NCBI GenBank assembly: GCA_934045905.1
Contig: OW203765.1
Span: forward strand, 30,351,997-30,415,996
From: Leuctra nigra
Lineage: Eukaryota > Arthropoda > Insecta > Plecoptera > Leuctridae
DNA length: 64,000 nucleotides
Direction of reading: 5' to 3'
Shown: piece after piece, positions 14,178-24,780 of the stretch
Layout: every line of letters starts with the position of its first letter
How positions within the stretch are numbered: position 1 is the first letter of the stretch
Notes under the pieces: model-generated
Database searches by the model: none
What the model was told of the DNA's origin: nothing
The model's input: only the letters and a program-made list of their open reading frames with translations
Translations under genes and position numbers: made by a program

Positions 14178-16519
14178 GACTACTGCAATAATGAGGAGTA
14201 ATCCACACAAAAGGCTTCAATTCTTGGGTTATTAAGTGCCTAACTTCCAAGTAAGGCACAATGTCAACCTATCGGTTCCATTAATATACACTTTTTACAA
14301 ATCAATACGTTTGCTTTACTCAAAAAATTAAACCTTTTGTATGGATTCTATTCATCTTCTGTCGTTAAAATTTGATCCCATACCAGACTCTTATTTTCTG
14401 TTAACTTAAAGTCTATGCTTGTAAGGGTCCGTAGTCCGTACACGAATAATTAAGATCTTTTTCCATTTCACTTATTTGTAAAAGTACATTTTCCCTAATC
14501 ATCCCCTTAAATTAGAGAAATTAGAGTAGCCATAGCACTTAGTATTTCAGCTATGTACTTGTATTTTTTTTTTACTTCACACACATTTTTTAATATGTAT
14601 TAGGAAAATAAACAAATTGATTTAAAAAAAACGGTCTCCAAAACACACTTAAGACCACAAATAAATAAATAAAACTTTAGCCTAAAGCAACCATCCTGTA
14701 CTGATATAATTTTCACCTCTGACTTGCTAGGGTTCCATCAACACCTATGATTCAATAACAATCATATTTCATCACCTGAGTCCAGCATCTAAATCACGCG
14801 GCTTTGGGCAATCATTCTCTCATCACCCAATAATCACCGTTCCAATGCCGACATTGCTCGCATATCACCACACGACTTGATTCAATAAGCAAAAACCAAT
14901 TCAAGAAGAAGATCCTTGGCCCGCATTCTTCTCTCCAAAGTGCATGTTACACTGTGACTAATTCGATTGCACAATTCTAATTGAATTTATCGAGCGAAGC
15001 GATTGTTCACGTTCTAGCCTTGTGTCCATCGTCGCAATTTTTTTAAACTTAAGTTGATGTAATTTATTTTAAGTTAAGAATCAATCTCAAAGGAGATAAA
15101 ATAGTCGTAATTTCATACCTAAGAAACCTAAGAAACAAATTACCTAGGGTCCATTTAATTTTTCTCATTATACCCTCATGTAAATTTGTAAGATTACTTT
15201 ACTTAGAATTTGTCACAAATGTGCCAATGGTTTACGTTTACAAACAATATAGGTATGCTACAAATTCATAGTGCATTTTTTGAAAAGGTAGAATTATTTC
15301 TGGTCGGCAATATTTCAAATATTTAAATATTTTGACGAAGCTTTGTATAGGTTTTGATTATTAAAGTTAATCTGTATGGTGTTAGTTTATCTTTGAAAAC
15401 AGTAATATTAATATTTTTTTATAGATTTTCTTCTGAAAATATTATCATAAGACGTGTAGATAAAGCCACAAACAGTGTAATGTGTACTTGGAAATGTGGG
15501 TACATTTTCACCGTTTGCGTTTTGATACCTAATATGAAGCCTAAAACTCAGTCATCACTCAAAAGTAATGATAGTTAATGATAGTTTAGAACAACGAAAA
15601 ATTGATTTGCCTCAAGCTTAAGTCTTCATCAAAAGCTTCGGAATAGCTCGCTCTATAAATGTTCAAAGTAAAGTTGAATTAAGGCATCTGGACACAACGA
15701 ATTTGTGTGATATTCAATTATTGTAAAATAAATGAAACGGTACTAGCTAATATAATTCAAATTTCACTACATCGTTCATAAATGAAATATTATAAAATTA
15801 TGTCATACATAATTTTTTTATATTATGTCAAATGATGTTTACTCTGTAAATAATTAAATTTTAGTAGAAGTTATGCAATTTGCTTAGATTTAAAAAAAAA
15901 TACTGATTACACCATTTACTCAATTATTTTAATTTTATTTAACAATAAAGGTACTTGCTTGATTAAAGTACGACATTTTTAAATTGAATCCCATATTTAT
16001 ATATATTAAAATTAAATTAAAATTCTACCTGTACTCAGTCACCTTAAATCTGGAGCCCAAGAAAAGTAAGTCGTGCCTCATCTATCTCGTAAATCACTTG
16101 TTTTTCGCAATAACCAACACATTTGACTAAAAGTGAACGCATAGATCACTGAGTTATCATCAAAAGCAAGACACTCATTGGGTGTTGTATCAGCCATCTA
16201 ATTCATGCCCACGTTTGGTAATATGACATTAAACGAAATTCAAAACCTTCTTCCCATCAGTTGATAGAAACCAGGCCAATTTAGATGCCAAATTGAGTGT
16301 GATGAAAATTAATGACTTCATCAAAAGACTGAGAATTGATTTAGGTTGGACCAGCACCTTAAATCGTGCCGTAGGTGTGACAATCCGTTGCAGTTTTTGA
16401 AAGTGGTATTGCATGTTTAGTTTATCTTGAAGAGATTGTTTCATATTTGTTTTTTTTAAATGTTCGGGGTATTTGTGCATAACGCCCTTAGTATATTTTA
16501 TATATTTTATATTTAATAT
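14178..16519. other. Intergenic AT-rich DNA, no gene recognised
   Basis: No exon or repeat structure that I can support. The 111-codon minus-strand ORF at 16229-16564 runs into the terminal repeat of the neighbouring foldback and has no recognisable motif. Confidence 0.55.
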
Positions 16520-17445
16520 ATCTAGTGGAGCGGTCGCTCCACCCAGCCAAGTCGTACTATACACTCACACTCACTCAACATACCGTAAATGCCTAATAAA
16601 CTGAGGAGCAGACCAAACACTTTTACTGTAAGCAACAACATGGCATTTTCGGCCTACTGGATCTCAAAATTAGGAAATCTCACATTGTTGCGAAATAACT
16701 TAATTTCGAGCTATGGCCCACCTGACAACATATACTAAATTTGGGAACAATAGGTAATGCCATTTGTGGGCTAGAGGGCCGTGAAAACAGTGAAATTACA
16801 CCCCTTTTAAAACCTATCTTCATCTGATGATGATATCACGAAACACCGCAATCACCGCCACAGCCTAAACGGCTTAACCGATCGACTTGAAATTTTTACC
16901 ACATGTGCACTTTTGGCGTCCGAGGTGCCTTTTTATAAAACCAACCGGAAGGCGCCATTTTGAAACCGGAAGTGACGTCATATCTCGAAAACGACTACAC
17001 CGATCGGAATAAAACTATCGCCAAATGATTCAGACGGTCATCTTTATGGAATATCAATAGTCAAAATATACATTTACTATTACCGAAACCGGAAATGACG
17101 TCATAAAAATGAAGAATCAGACTTGAATCACCTCTTACTACAATAACTACAAATTCAGAAGGCTTATAATGATACATAACATTTATAGAAATAAATTCTA
17201 GGTGGCTGTAATTTCAGCCGCCATTATGAAAACCGGAAGTGATGCCATATCTCGAAAACGGCTGGACCTATTGGAACAATGCTTTCGCAATTCTTCATGG
17301 AATATCAAAACAAGCTTATATTTAGCCCCAAACACATTTTTTCGTAGTAACCAATTCGGAAATGGCCTATTTTTTTAAAGGAATTAGTCATTGTTGCTCC
17401 GATATGTGTTAAAAGTTGTGTAAATAAACTAAAAAAACTAGTGAT
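16520..17445 (+). repeat. Left arm of the composite foldback
   Basis: About 0.93 kb, inverted relative to 21607-22839. It contains CCGGAAGTGACGTCA at 16966-16980, a one-mismatch version at 17089-17103 and a more decayed one at 17233-17247. It ends with GTGATATCCC, the same word that in inverted form begins the right arm. It is shorter than the right arm, with fewer internal repeat units. Confidence 0.8.
16941..17247 (-). promoter_or_regulatory. CRE/ETS/YY1-like composite motifs in left arm (3 copies)
   Basis: On the minus strand the motif reads TGACGTCACTTCCGG followed by TTTCAAAATGGCG. It joins a full CRE palindrome (TGACGTCA), an ETS core (ACTTCCGG) and a YY1-like ATGGCG. The outermost copy (16966-16980) is intact and the inner two carry substitutions. 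Whether any factor binds here is inference; the motif match is seen directly. Confidence 0.5.
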
Positions 17446-17847
17446 ATCCCCATAAAAAAACACTCCGTGTAAAAATACCAGCCAAGTCTCTTCAACTTAA
17501 AAAAAAAATGAAATCTAAAAATTCTGCACTGAAAAGTAGTGATATCAAAAAATTTGCCAAGTCAAAACTTTATTTGAAAATCAAAAAATACTTGGCGCAT
17601 CGTTTTTTTAGGGCATTATAGGTATACTATGTATATGTATATTTCATGTATAATTTATAATTGGCTTATACTTCCAAGCTATTTATGTACACGATGCGCC
17701 AAGTATTTTTTGATTTTCAAATAAAGTTTTGACTTGGCAAATTTTTTGATATCACTACTTTTCAGTGCAGAATTTTTAGATTTCCTTTTTTTTTAAGTTG
17801 AAGAGACTTGGCTGGTATTTTTACACGGAGTGTTTTTTTATGGGGAT
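17446..17847. mobile_element. 402-bp palindromic MITE nested at the inner end of the left arm
   Basis: Terminal repeats of about 150 bp start ATCCCCATAAAAAAACACTC. They continue through GTGTAAAAATACCAGCC, AAGTCTCTT and CACTGAAAAGTAGTGATATC to ACTTGGCGCATCG, then a short AT-rich centre. The right half is the reverse complement. No ORF. Termini and subterminal words are shared with the 1.1-kb element at 20484, but the middle of the TIR differs, so they are family members and not simple copies. Confidence 0.8.
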
Positions 17848-20483
17848 TATTATATTACCATAGACATTTATACTCACTGTATAAATGTCTATGATATTAC
17901 CTTCTAATGATGCTGAAAAGTTGCATATTTAATTTTTGTAGCTCATTACCCACAGGAGACTTCTCAAAACAAATAAATAAAATTAAAACAAAAATCGAAA
18001 TCGAATTATAAAACTGTTTCGTAAATCAAATCAAATATAAAATATAAAATAATATTTTATAAATAATATTTTATAAATAATAAAATTAATCAAATCAAAT
18101 AATTTTAATTTAAATAAAAATTTTACACAAGCATAAAAATGTATTATTTAGTATACATATAAAAAAATACCAACTGATATTAACACTTATTATTATCTAC
18201 TATCAACTGAAACTTGAATATTCCTTCTTTTTTATATATTAAAATTGTCTAGAAAGAGTTAAGAGTCAAATGTCAGAATTTCTTTAGGACAAATTTTACT
18301 ATCAACTATGTTCACAGAATAAAAATTAAACAACTCTTTTTAAGGTGTCACAATTCATGCACTTAGATCAAATTGATTTAGGATACGCACCCAGAATCGT
18401 GCACCAGCAGTGACAAAGTTACTTTTGAAACCTGCATACTGTCAAATATACTCATAAATTTACATTTAAAGACACATTTTATTGAACTATCATGTCTTCA
18501 TATCTCAAACATTTCCAGATATTCAACATGTCAATGTCCATGGCCCATTATAAAATCAAAAGTCGTCAGTCTTTTTATGGAGCAGGGAAGATACAAATAA
18601 GGTTTAATAATCATCAATTACAAACCAAAAGAACCTTCGTCGCTATTAAAGTGCAACATTTGACAAAAGAAAATTTATACAAAATTAAATGCGAAGGTTC
18701 TTGGAAGGTTGAATTCGAACCTCATTCTTTTTTGTAGAAAATGACAATAGATTGAATTGTCATCTTTAAGTCACACAATTGCATGTCGCCTAATGACAAT
18801 GCAAAATCACGTAGTTTGTGTGAATTGTCGGATAATTCCTTGTGCTTACAACTAGCATTGGATTACCATACTTGTATGAATAATAACTTATTAGTTGTAT
18901 TTTATAATAGTTACGCATTGCAATAAAAATGCCAAGGTACGTTTTGTTGTATTGTAAAATAGCATTCCTACTAAATGATGCCACTTGATGGATTGTAAAA
19001 GGATTGTCATTTGAAGAAGATGATATTTTTTATGTGACTATTAAGTTTTATATAGCTGTAGATGTTGTGTAGATACAGCTAGATTAATGTGACTAAAATT
19101 CAATAACGTAAATGCATGTATTTAAAAACGCATTATTCGAGTATTAGGTAATTAATTATTTATTTAAATGTACGTCTTTTTATGTTTGTCGACATGGCAA
19201 TCATTTGATGGGCAACGTAGGGGGTCCTCGAAATACTAAATAAATGTGTGTTGTAATGTCATAATTTTGTGATTTTCATATTACGTTATTATGTCACCCG
19301 TGTAATATTTAATGTACTTTTTCACTTTACATTTTAGTGATTGTAATTTGTGGGACAGGAGTGCATTATTATCTTATATAACTTGCTTATTTTTCATACA
19401 TTTTAAAATTTAGAGCCAATTTTTATATCAATTAATCCTTGTGGGGATTTAAAGAGACATAATTGAAATGTATATAATTTAACTTAAACAAATGTAATTT
19501 TGATATAATTTTTTTTAAATAAATGCGTCTGTTCGCTTTGACCGATGTTTTAAAAATCAATTTAATCCATCACGATTTGAGAAAACAAAATATTTTAGCT
19601 GAATCCAATTTCAATTTAATTTATAACTGCAAACAAATCATCGAGGATTCTTGAAAACTAAAATACTTCTTCAGTCAGTCACTCCAAGCACAAAGGTCAT
19701 CTCTGACGTCAGATCCTGCCGAATAATTGATATATTCATGATCATGATGCGAACTGGAGAAGATGAAGTAACAGCTCGGTATTTGCGCCCGTGTCTGTCA
19801 GGATCAGCTGTCTGAAATATCGGGTGGTTCATCATATCAAATGTAAGACACCTCGTGACTTGATGATTAAGACTGTTGCATACAGCTAAGTGTATATCAG
19901 GACCATGATACGAAATTATAAGAAATTTAATTAAATTAAATTAAACAGAATTTGACATTTTACTGATTTGTCTGAATCTGAGTACCATATTTATGCATAT
20001 CCATGGGTTCATGGGCACACATATCCGGAATCAGAATAAGATGGAAATGTTTTTTATTATACTTGTATAGATTTTTTATATCATTATTTTGAACTAATTT
20101 AAGTTACTGCCAAATTTGGATAGTTTGGATTTTGGATACTATGAATATTATATAAACATTAATTGATTGCCAATAAACTGGGTAAAAGTCTCTATAGTAT
20201 CCAGCTAAATTAGTAGTACTAAAATACCAGATATTTGAAGTAAAAAATGATTATTTCCTATGAAAAAATCATATTTATATTTTCCTAAAATCATCAAGTT
20301 TAAAATTATATCCTAGTTTACGTCTATTTATTCCAAATTTTCCAAATTTACTTCGGTTAAGTACAAAATATCAATTTGAATATTACGATAATTCGAAAAC
20401 AACTTCAAGGTCACACTTCAGCGTCAAGCTAGCCAGACTTTACTCTTTCTTCCTTTAATCTCTCTTCTCTGCAGTCAACTGTA
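17848..20483. other. Unique spacer of the composite foldback
   Basis: AT-rich sequence between the two inner palindromes. A 15-bp perfect hairpin lies at 17859-17893 (CATAGACATTTATAC, 5-nt loop, and its complement). The longest ORFs (81 codons at 18492-18737, 64 on the minus strand at 18790-18984) have no transposase motif. Nothing here suggests that the composite is autonomous. Confidence 0.55.
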
Positions 20484-21606
20484 CCAGAAAAAACACTCCG
20501 TGTAAAAATACCAGCCAAGTCTCTTTAACTATAAAAAAAAATAGAAGAAATCTAAAAATTCAGCACTGAAAAGGAGTGATATCAAAAAAGGAGCCAAGTC
20601 AACGAATTTTCCAAATTTTAATCGTACCATTGAAATAAAAATATCAACCCCCGAGAAATACTTAAAAAAAGGACTTGGCGCATCGTTTTTTTAAAGACAC
20701 TTTTCTATCCTAAAAGTATAGGAAGAACTCTACAAGTATATTTTCCTGAGTATATCACATTCATTATCGACGAATCATACTACGTTTTAATATAACTAGT
20801 ACTCTTACCTACTGGCAGTTTTGGTATTTTGTCAATATTCAGAGGAAATAAACGGATAAACGAATAACGAATAAACGGAAGCGGCCTAGTCTATTCGTTA
20901 TTGCCACTATTTCTAGGGTCATATTAATCAATCATACTTCTCAATATCGTGACTGAGGGAAATAGCGAAAGCGCTCATTACAAGAAGGCCGTCAATGAGA
21001 TTTGTATAAGTGACTAGTGCACTGAGCCATGCTGCTCAAATAATTACTGACTAGATTTTTATCTAAAGTAATACGTTATGTAATTTATGATTTTTTTTGG
21101 TATAAAATGTTAATTAATAGCAATTAATTACACGGCGAGAAGGTTCAAAGTATAATGCTGTAGTAGGTATGTTGATGTACCCACAAAACTATAGGTACCT
21201 ACCAATCACAAACACAACTGTTCTGTATTTATTGCTTGTAAGACAATGCTATGTTTCTTTGCGTACTTATATTTAAATTTAAAATATTTTACAGAATGTT
21301 CAATATTTAATTTGAAAGTTTTGTCCCAATTTTTCTAGGCATTTCTGAACTACGTAGTATGTGAGTGGCATAAGCTTAAGAATAGAAAAATGTCTTTAAA
21401 AAAACGATGCGCCAAGTCCTTTTTTTAAGTATTTCTCGGGGGTTGATATTTTTATTTCAATGGTACGATTAAAATTTGGAAAATTCGTTGACTTGGCTCC
21501 TTTTTTGATATCACTCCTTTTCAGTGCTGAATTTTTAGATTTCTTCTATTTTTTTTTATAGTTAAAGAGACTTGGCTGGTATTTTTACACGGAGTGTTTT
21601 TTCTGG
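20484..21606. mobile_element. 1123-bp palindromic element nested at the inner end of the right arm
   Basis: Starts CCAGAAAAAACACTCCGTG and ends with its complement; TIRs are about 220 bp. They share with the 402-bp MITE the blocks GTGTAAAAATACCAGCC, AAGTCTCTT, CACTGAAAAGGAGTGATATC and ACTTGGCGCATCG. The centre (about 20.7-21.4 kb) is AT-rich and has no ORF. Its right end abuts GGGATATCAC, the start of the right arm, mirroring the arrangement on the left. Confidence 0.8.
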
Positions 21607-22839
21607 GATATCACTTCTTTTGTTAGTTTATTCATACAGCTTGTAGCACATATCCGAGCAGGGAATAATTTCTTTAAAAAAATACGCCTCAACCGATTTG
21701 GTTACTATGAAAAGTTGCGTTTGGTATAAGATGAAAATGATTATCCAAGAAGAATAGCTTAAGTTTCGTTATAATCGATCCATCCGTTTTCGATACATGA
21801 CGTCACTTCCGGTTTTGAAATAGCGGCCGAATTCCGGTATAGGTAATAAGAAAACAATCTAGTTTTATCTAGTTGATACCTTCATGAACGACCATCTGAA
21901 TTCCTAATCCCTATATTTCCGTAAAATCGGTCATGCCGTTTGTAATATATGACGTCACTTCCGGTTTCATTTAGTGGTTCCTGCCGCCATTTCCGGTACC
22001 ATTAATTTATTTATTCATTTTTCACAATTGATTTTTCAAATAAATAGCAGAATGAATACGCAGGAGCTAGTTCAGTTGCAATCGGTACAGGCGTTTTAGA
22101 TATATGACGTCACTTCCGGTTTCAGGAATGGCGGCCGAGAACACTGCTACCTTGAATATATAAATTGTATTGTCTATGTTACAATGTAAGTTAATTATGT
22201 ACGTATTTTAAGTATAATTTGTTGAAATAAGTTAAATATTGCGTATTTATGACGTCACTTCCGGTTTAGAAAATAAGAAAATAATATTTTTTTTATTGAT
22301 ACTTCATATAGATGACCATCTAAATCGAATGGCGCTAATTTCGTTCTAATCGGTCCAGACGTTTTTGAGTTATGACGTCACTTCCGGTTTCAAAATGGCG
22401 GCTTCCGGTTGGTTTTATAAAAAGGCACCTCAGACGCCAAAAGTGCACATGTGGTAAAAATTTCAGGTCGATCGGTTCAGCCGTTTAGGCTGTGGCGGTG
22501 ATAGCGACGTTTCGTGATATCATCAGAATCATCATCATCTTCAGAATCAGAAAGTGGTGTAATTTCACTGTTTTCTCGGTCCTCTAGCGCGCAAATGGCA
22601 TAACCTATTGTTCCCAAATTTGGTATATGTAGTGGGGTGGGCCATAGCTCGAAATTAAGATATTTCGCAACAATGTGAGATTTACCAATTTTGAGATCCA
22701 GTAGGCCGAAAATGCCATGTTGTTGCTTACAGTAAAAGTGTTTGGTCTGCTCCTCAGTTTATATAGGCATTTACGGTATGTTGAGTGACTGTGAGTGTAC
22801 GGTACGACTTGGCTGAGTGGAGCGACCGCTCCACTAGAT
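21607..22839 (-). repeat. Right arm of the composite foldback
   Basis: About 1.23 kb, the inverted counterpart of 16520-17445. It is longer because it carries five units of a roughly 120-155-bp degenerate tandem module centred on TGACGTCACTTCCGG, against three recognisable ones on the left. It ends in the same hairpin GTGGAGCG..CGCTCCAC. Confidence 0.8.
21798..22402 (+). promoter_or_regulatory. Array of five CRE/ETS(/YY1)-like composite motifs
   Basis: TGACGTCACTTCCGG occurs exactly at 21798, 21950, 22105, 22250 and 22373. Three copies are followed within about 12 nt by a GCGGC block: AATAGCGGCC, GGAATGGCGGCC and AAAATGGCGGC. CRE (bZIP), ETS and YY1 sites are well-known promoter motifs. Their exact repetition within an element arm is visible; regulatory activity is only inferred. 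Exact conservation of the 15-mer amid diverged flanks is striking. Confidence 0.55.
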
Positions 22840-24554
22840 TCCTTCTCTACATCTTCCCGCCACTTCTTATTATCTGCTACTTTCCATATTTCTCAACTCT
22901 ATTCTAATTACAAGTACAAAGTTACAAATTTCGGGCTGAAATGGGTATAAGTTTTTCCTCAAATGTTTATCCAAATCTTCGAGAAGCGTACAGATTTTAT
23001 TTAAAAATTATGATATATCTTCGTATTGTCCACTTTAAAATTGTAGTACCTGTGCAAGTTAAAATCCATAAGGTCTAAAAGTATATACAAAATGGCATAA
23101 ACAGCTTAAAAATTCCAGGATGAATTTCATATTTGAGTTTTAAAAAAATCGTGTTTCATCCCAGATGCTAAATCTTCAATTCAAAAAAACTGTCTTGTTT
23201 GACCTTAGACCGATCTCTATTTCTAATCTCTATATTTCTTCGACTCACGACGCATTTGCTATGCAAGATGGTTGTATTTATTAGAATGCCTGGCGATGGG
23301 TGCATCTGAAGGACATCTCGAGAAAGAGGCTGGGGTGATCGATGAGTGATTCACATCATGCGAAAGAATCCAGTCCCGGAGTCTGTGCACCAAGTCGCAT
23401 GGCGGTATGGCTCCAGTGGGCCTTGAGGTTTTGTAAGAATACAGTAGCATTGATCAAATATATGCGGGTGTCATTAATATAGGTTTAGTAGATTCCAATA
23501 TCTTGTCTAATAAAATACAAAATATTAAAATGTAGATACATCTACATTCTCAAAGGTTGTAGTTGGTACTCCCGAAGACAGATGATTTCTTAGTGAAACT
23601 GTCTTTACTTCTACCAATTCAGTAATTTACTGCTTACAAGTTAAAAATAAAATTACACAAAAAATATAATAAAAAATATACAAATATAGAATTGTTGATA
23701 ATGTGTCCGATATATTATATTTTCTGATTTCCTCAGATCAGGAGAATATCTACTACAAATTCAAAACGTTTTACCATATGGATACATAAAACATCTTTAT
23801 TTTTAATTCGATTCTTTAAGCAATGTAGTCTTATCCAAATTAAAACGGTATTTGAAATAAACGGATTGGCTGCTGGTCAGGTTCCTTGAAAATCAATCCT
23901 TGTTATTATCACGAGTTTGCGGATGATGTCATCAAATCCAATTCGTTTCCTTCGAATACCAGTTTAACTTTGGCCAAGGGAACGTATATTTTAGAACCTC
24001 TCACAAATAAGTTTTACATTTTAAAACATTATAAATATGTTAATTTTTGCATTAACTTGGAATTTGAATCAATAAACTCTGTACATTGTAACAGTTTAAA
24101 ACACACATCTACCGGATTTAATACTTGACCCGTACAATCTGTAATCCACTGTTAAAAGCATCAATAAAATCACCACTTTACACAATGTTCTGCATGTAAC
24201 ATTGACTCAGCTTGCAATCTCTGCAACTATCAACATGGCCCAAGGCGCTGGTCCAGAGATGAATCTCAAGTTGACAGGTTGCAAATGTTGGCTAATCAGC
24301 AGCAGGGTTAACTAAATCTCTGCGTATAAATAACATGGTTCTGCATGTTCTTTGTACGTCCAATAGCGTGTTGTTAAATGCTAGCATTTCTTTCAACAAT
24401 ACATAGTTGATGTAGTAATTTATCACACCGGCTTTAGGTCATGTTCATAGATGCTGGACGAAAAAAAGGAGCACAACTTGTTCAATATTTGGACATGTTT
24501 TCTTCTCACAAAAGATAATTTATTTTACAAAATTCAGTTAGATATATTTTTGTA
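22840..24554. other. Intergenic, with a fragment of the 39.97-kb MITE family
   Basis: The only recognisable item is 23843-23965. It contains AAACGGTATTTGA, CGGATTGGCTGCTGGTCAGG and GGATGATGTCATCAAATCC, which match the element at 39974-40148. The middle part is shortened. No gene seen. Confidence 0.55.
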
Positions 24555-24780
24555 ATTGTGTATAACGTCCCATTGTTATGCAAAGGCTTATGGTGACGGT
24601 GATTGGGTGATGATGATGGATAAAGAGAAGAATAATTTGGGTTTATATGGTTTATAAGTAGCGAACCTACCCAGTATTTTTCTCTTGACTGAGTGAAATC
24701 ACGAGTAAATCTATTTAAGGCAGGATTTGCATGAATCGAACCTGGGACCTTCGGTGTACAATTCCAGAGAGTTAACGCCC
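24555..24780 (-). mobile_element. tRNA-derived SINE (family A), nearly full length
   Basis: Read on the minus strand, the head has a box B (CCCAGGTTCGATTCATGC). The body has CACTCAGTCAAGAG, CTGGGTAGGTTCGCTACT, CATCATCATCACCCAATCA and the tail GGGACGTTATAC. The same order occurs in the 59.2-kb copy. It is non-coding and mobilised by a LINE partner in the general SINE model. Confidence 0.75.

Larger units (their letters stand above)
16520..22839. mobile_element. Composite foldback element, about 6.3 kb, with two nested palindromes
   Basis: The outer ends are inverted copies beginning ATCTAGTGGAGCG. Each end is itself a hairpin: GTGGAGCG, a 2-nt loop, CGCTCCAC (16525-16542 and 22816-22833). Left arm and right arm match along their length in reverse complement, for example the blocks around CAACAATGTGAGAT, TTTTTATAAAAAGGCACC-type sequence and GTGATATCCC. 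No transposase ORF exists inside. Inside each arm's inner boundary lies a smaller palindromic element of a shared family. No clear target duplication was found. It resembles Foldback or other long-TIR non-autonomous elements, but I cannot assign a superfamily. Confidence 0.8.

Noticed and set aside
16229..16564. 111-codon minus-strand ORF as a transposase piece
   Set aside because: It crosses the outer TIR of the foldback, lacks catalytic-type motifs and is probably chance.
16520..22839. Polinton/Maverick or Helitron
   Set aside because: No polymerase, integrase, capsid or Rep/helicase ORF, and Helitrons lack long TIRs.
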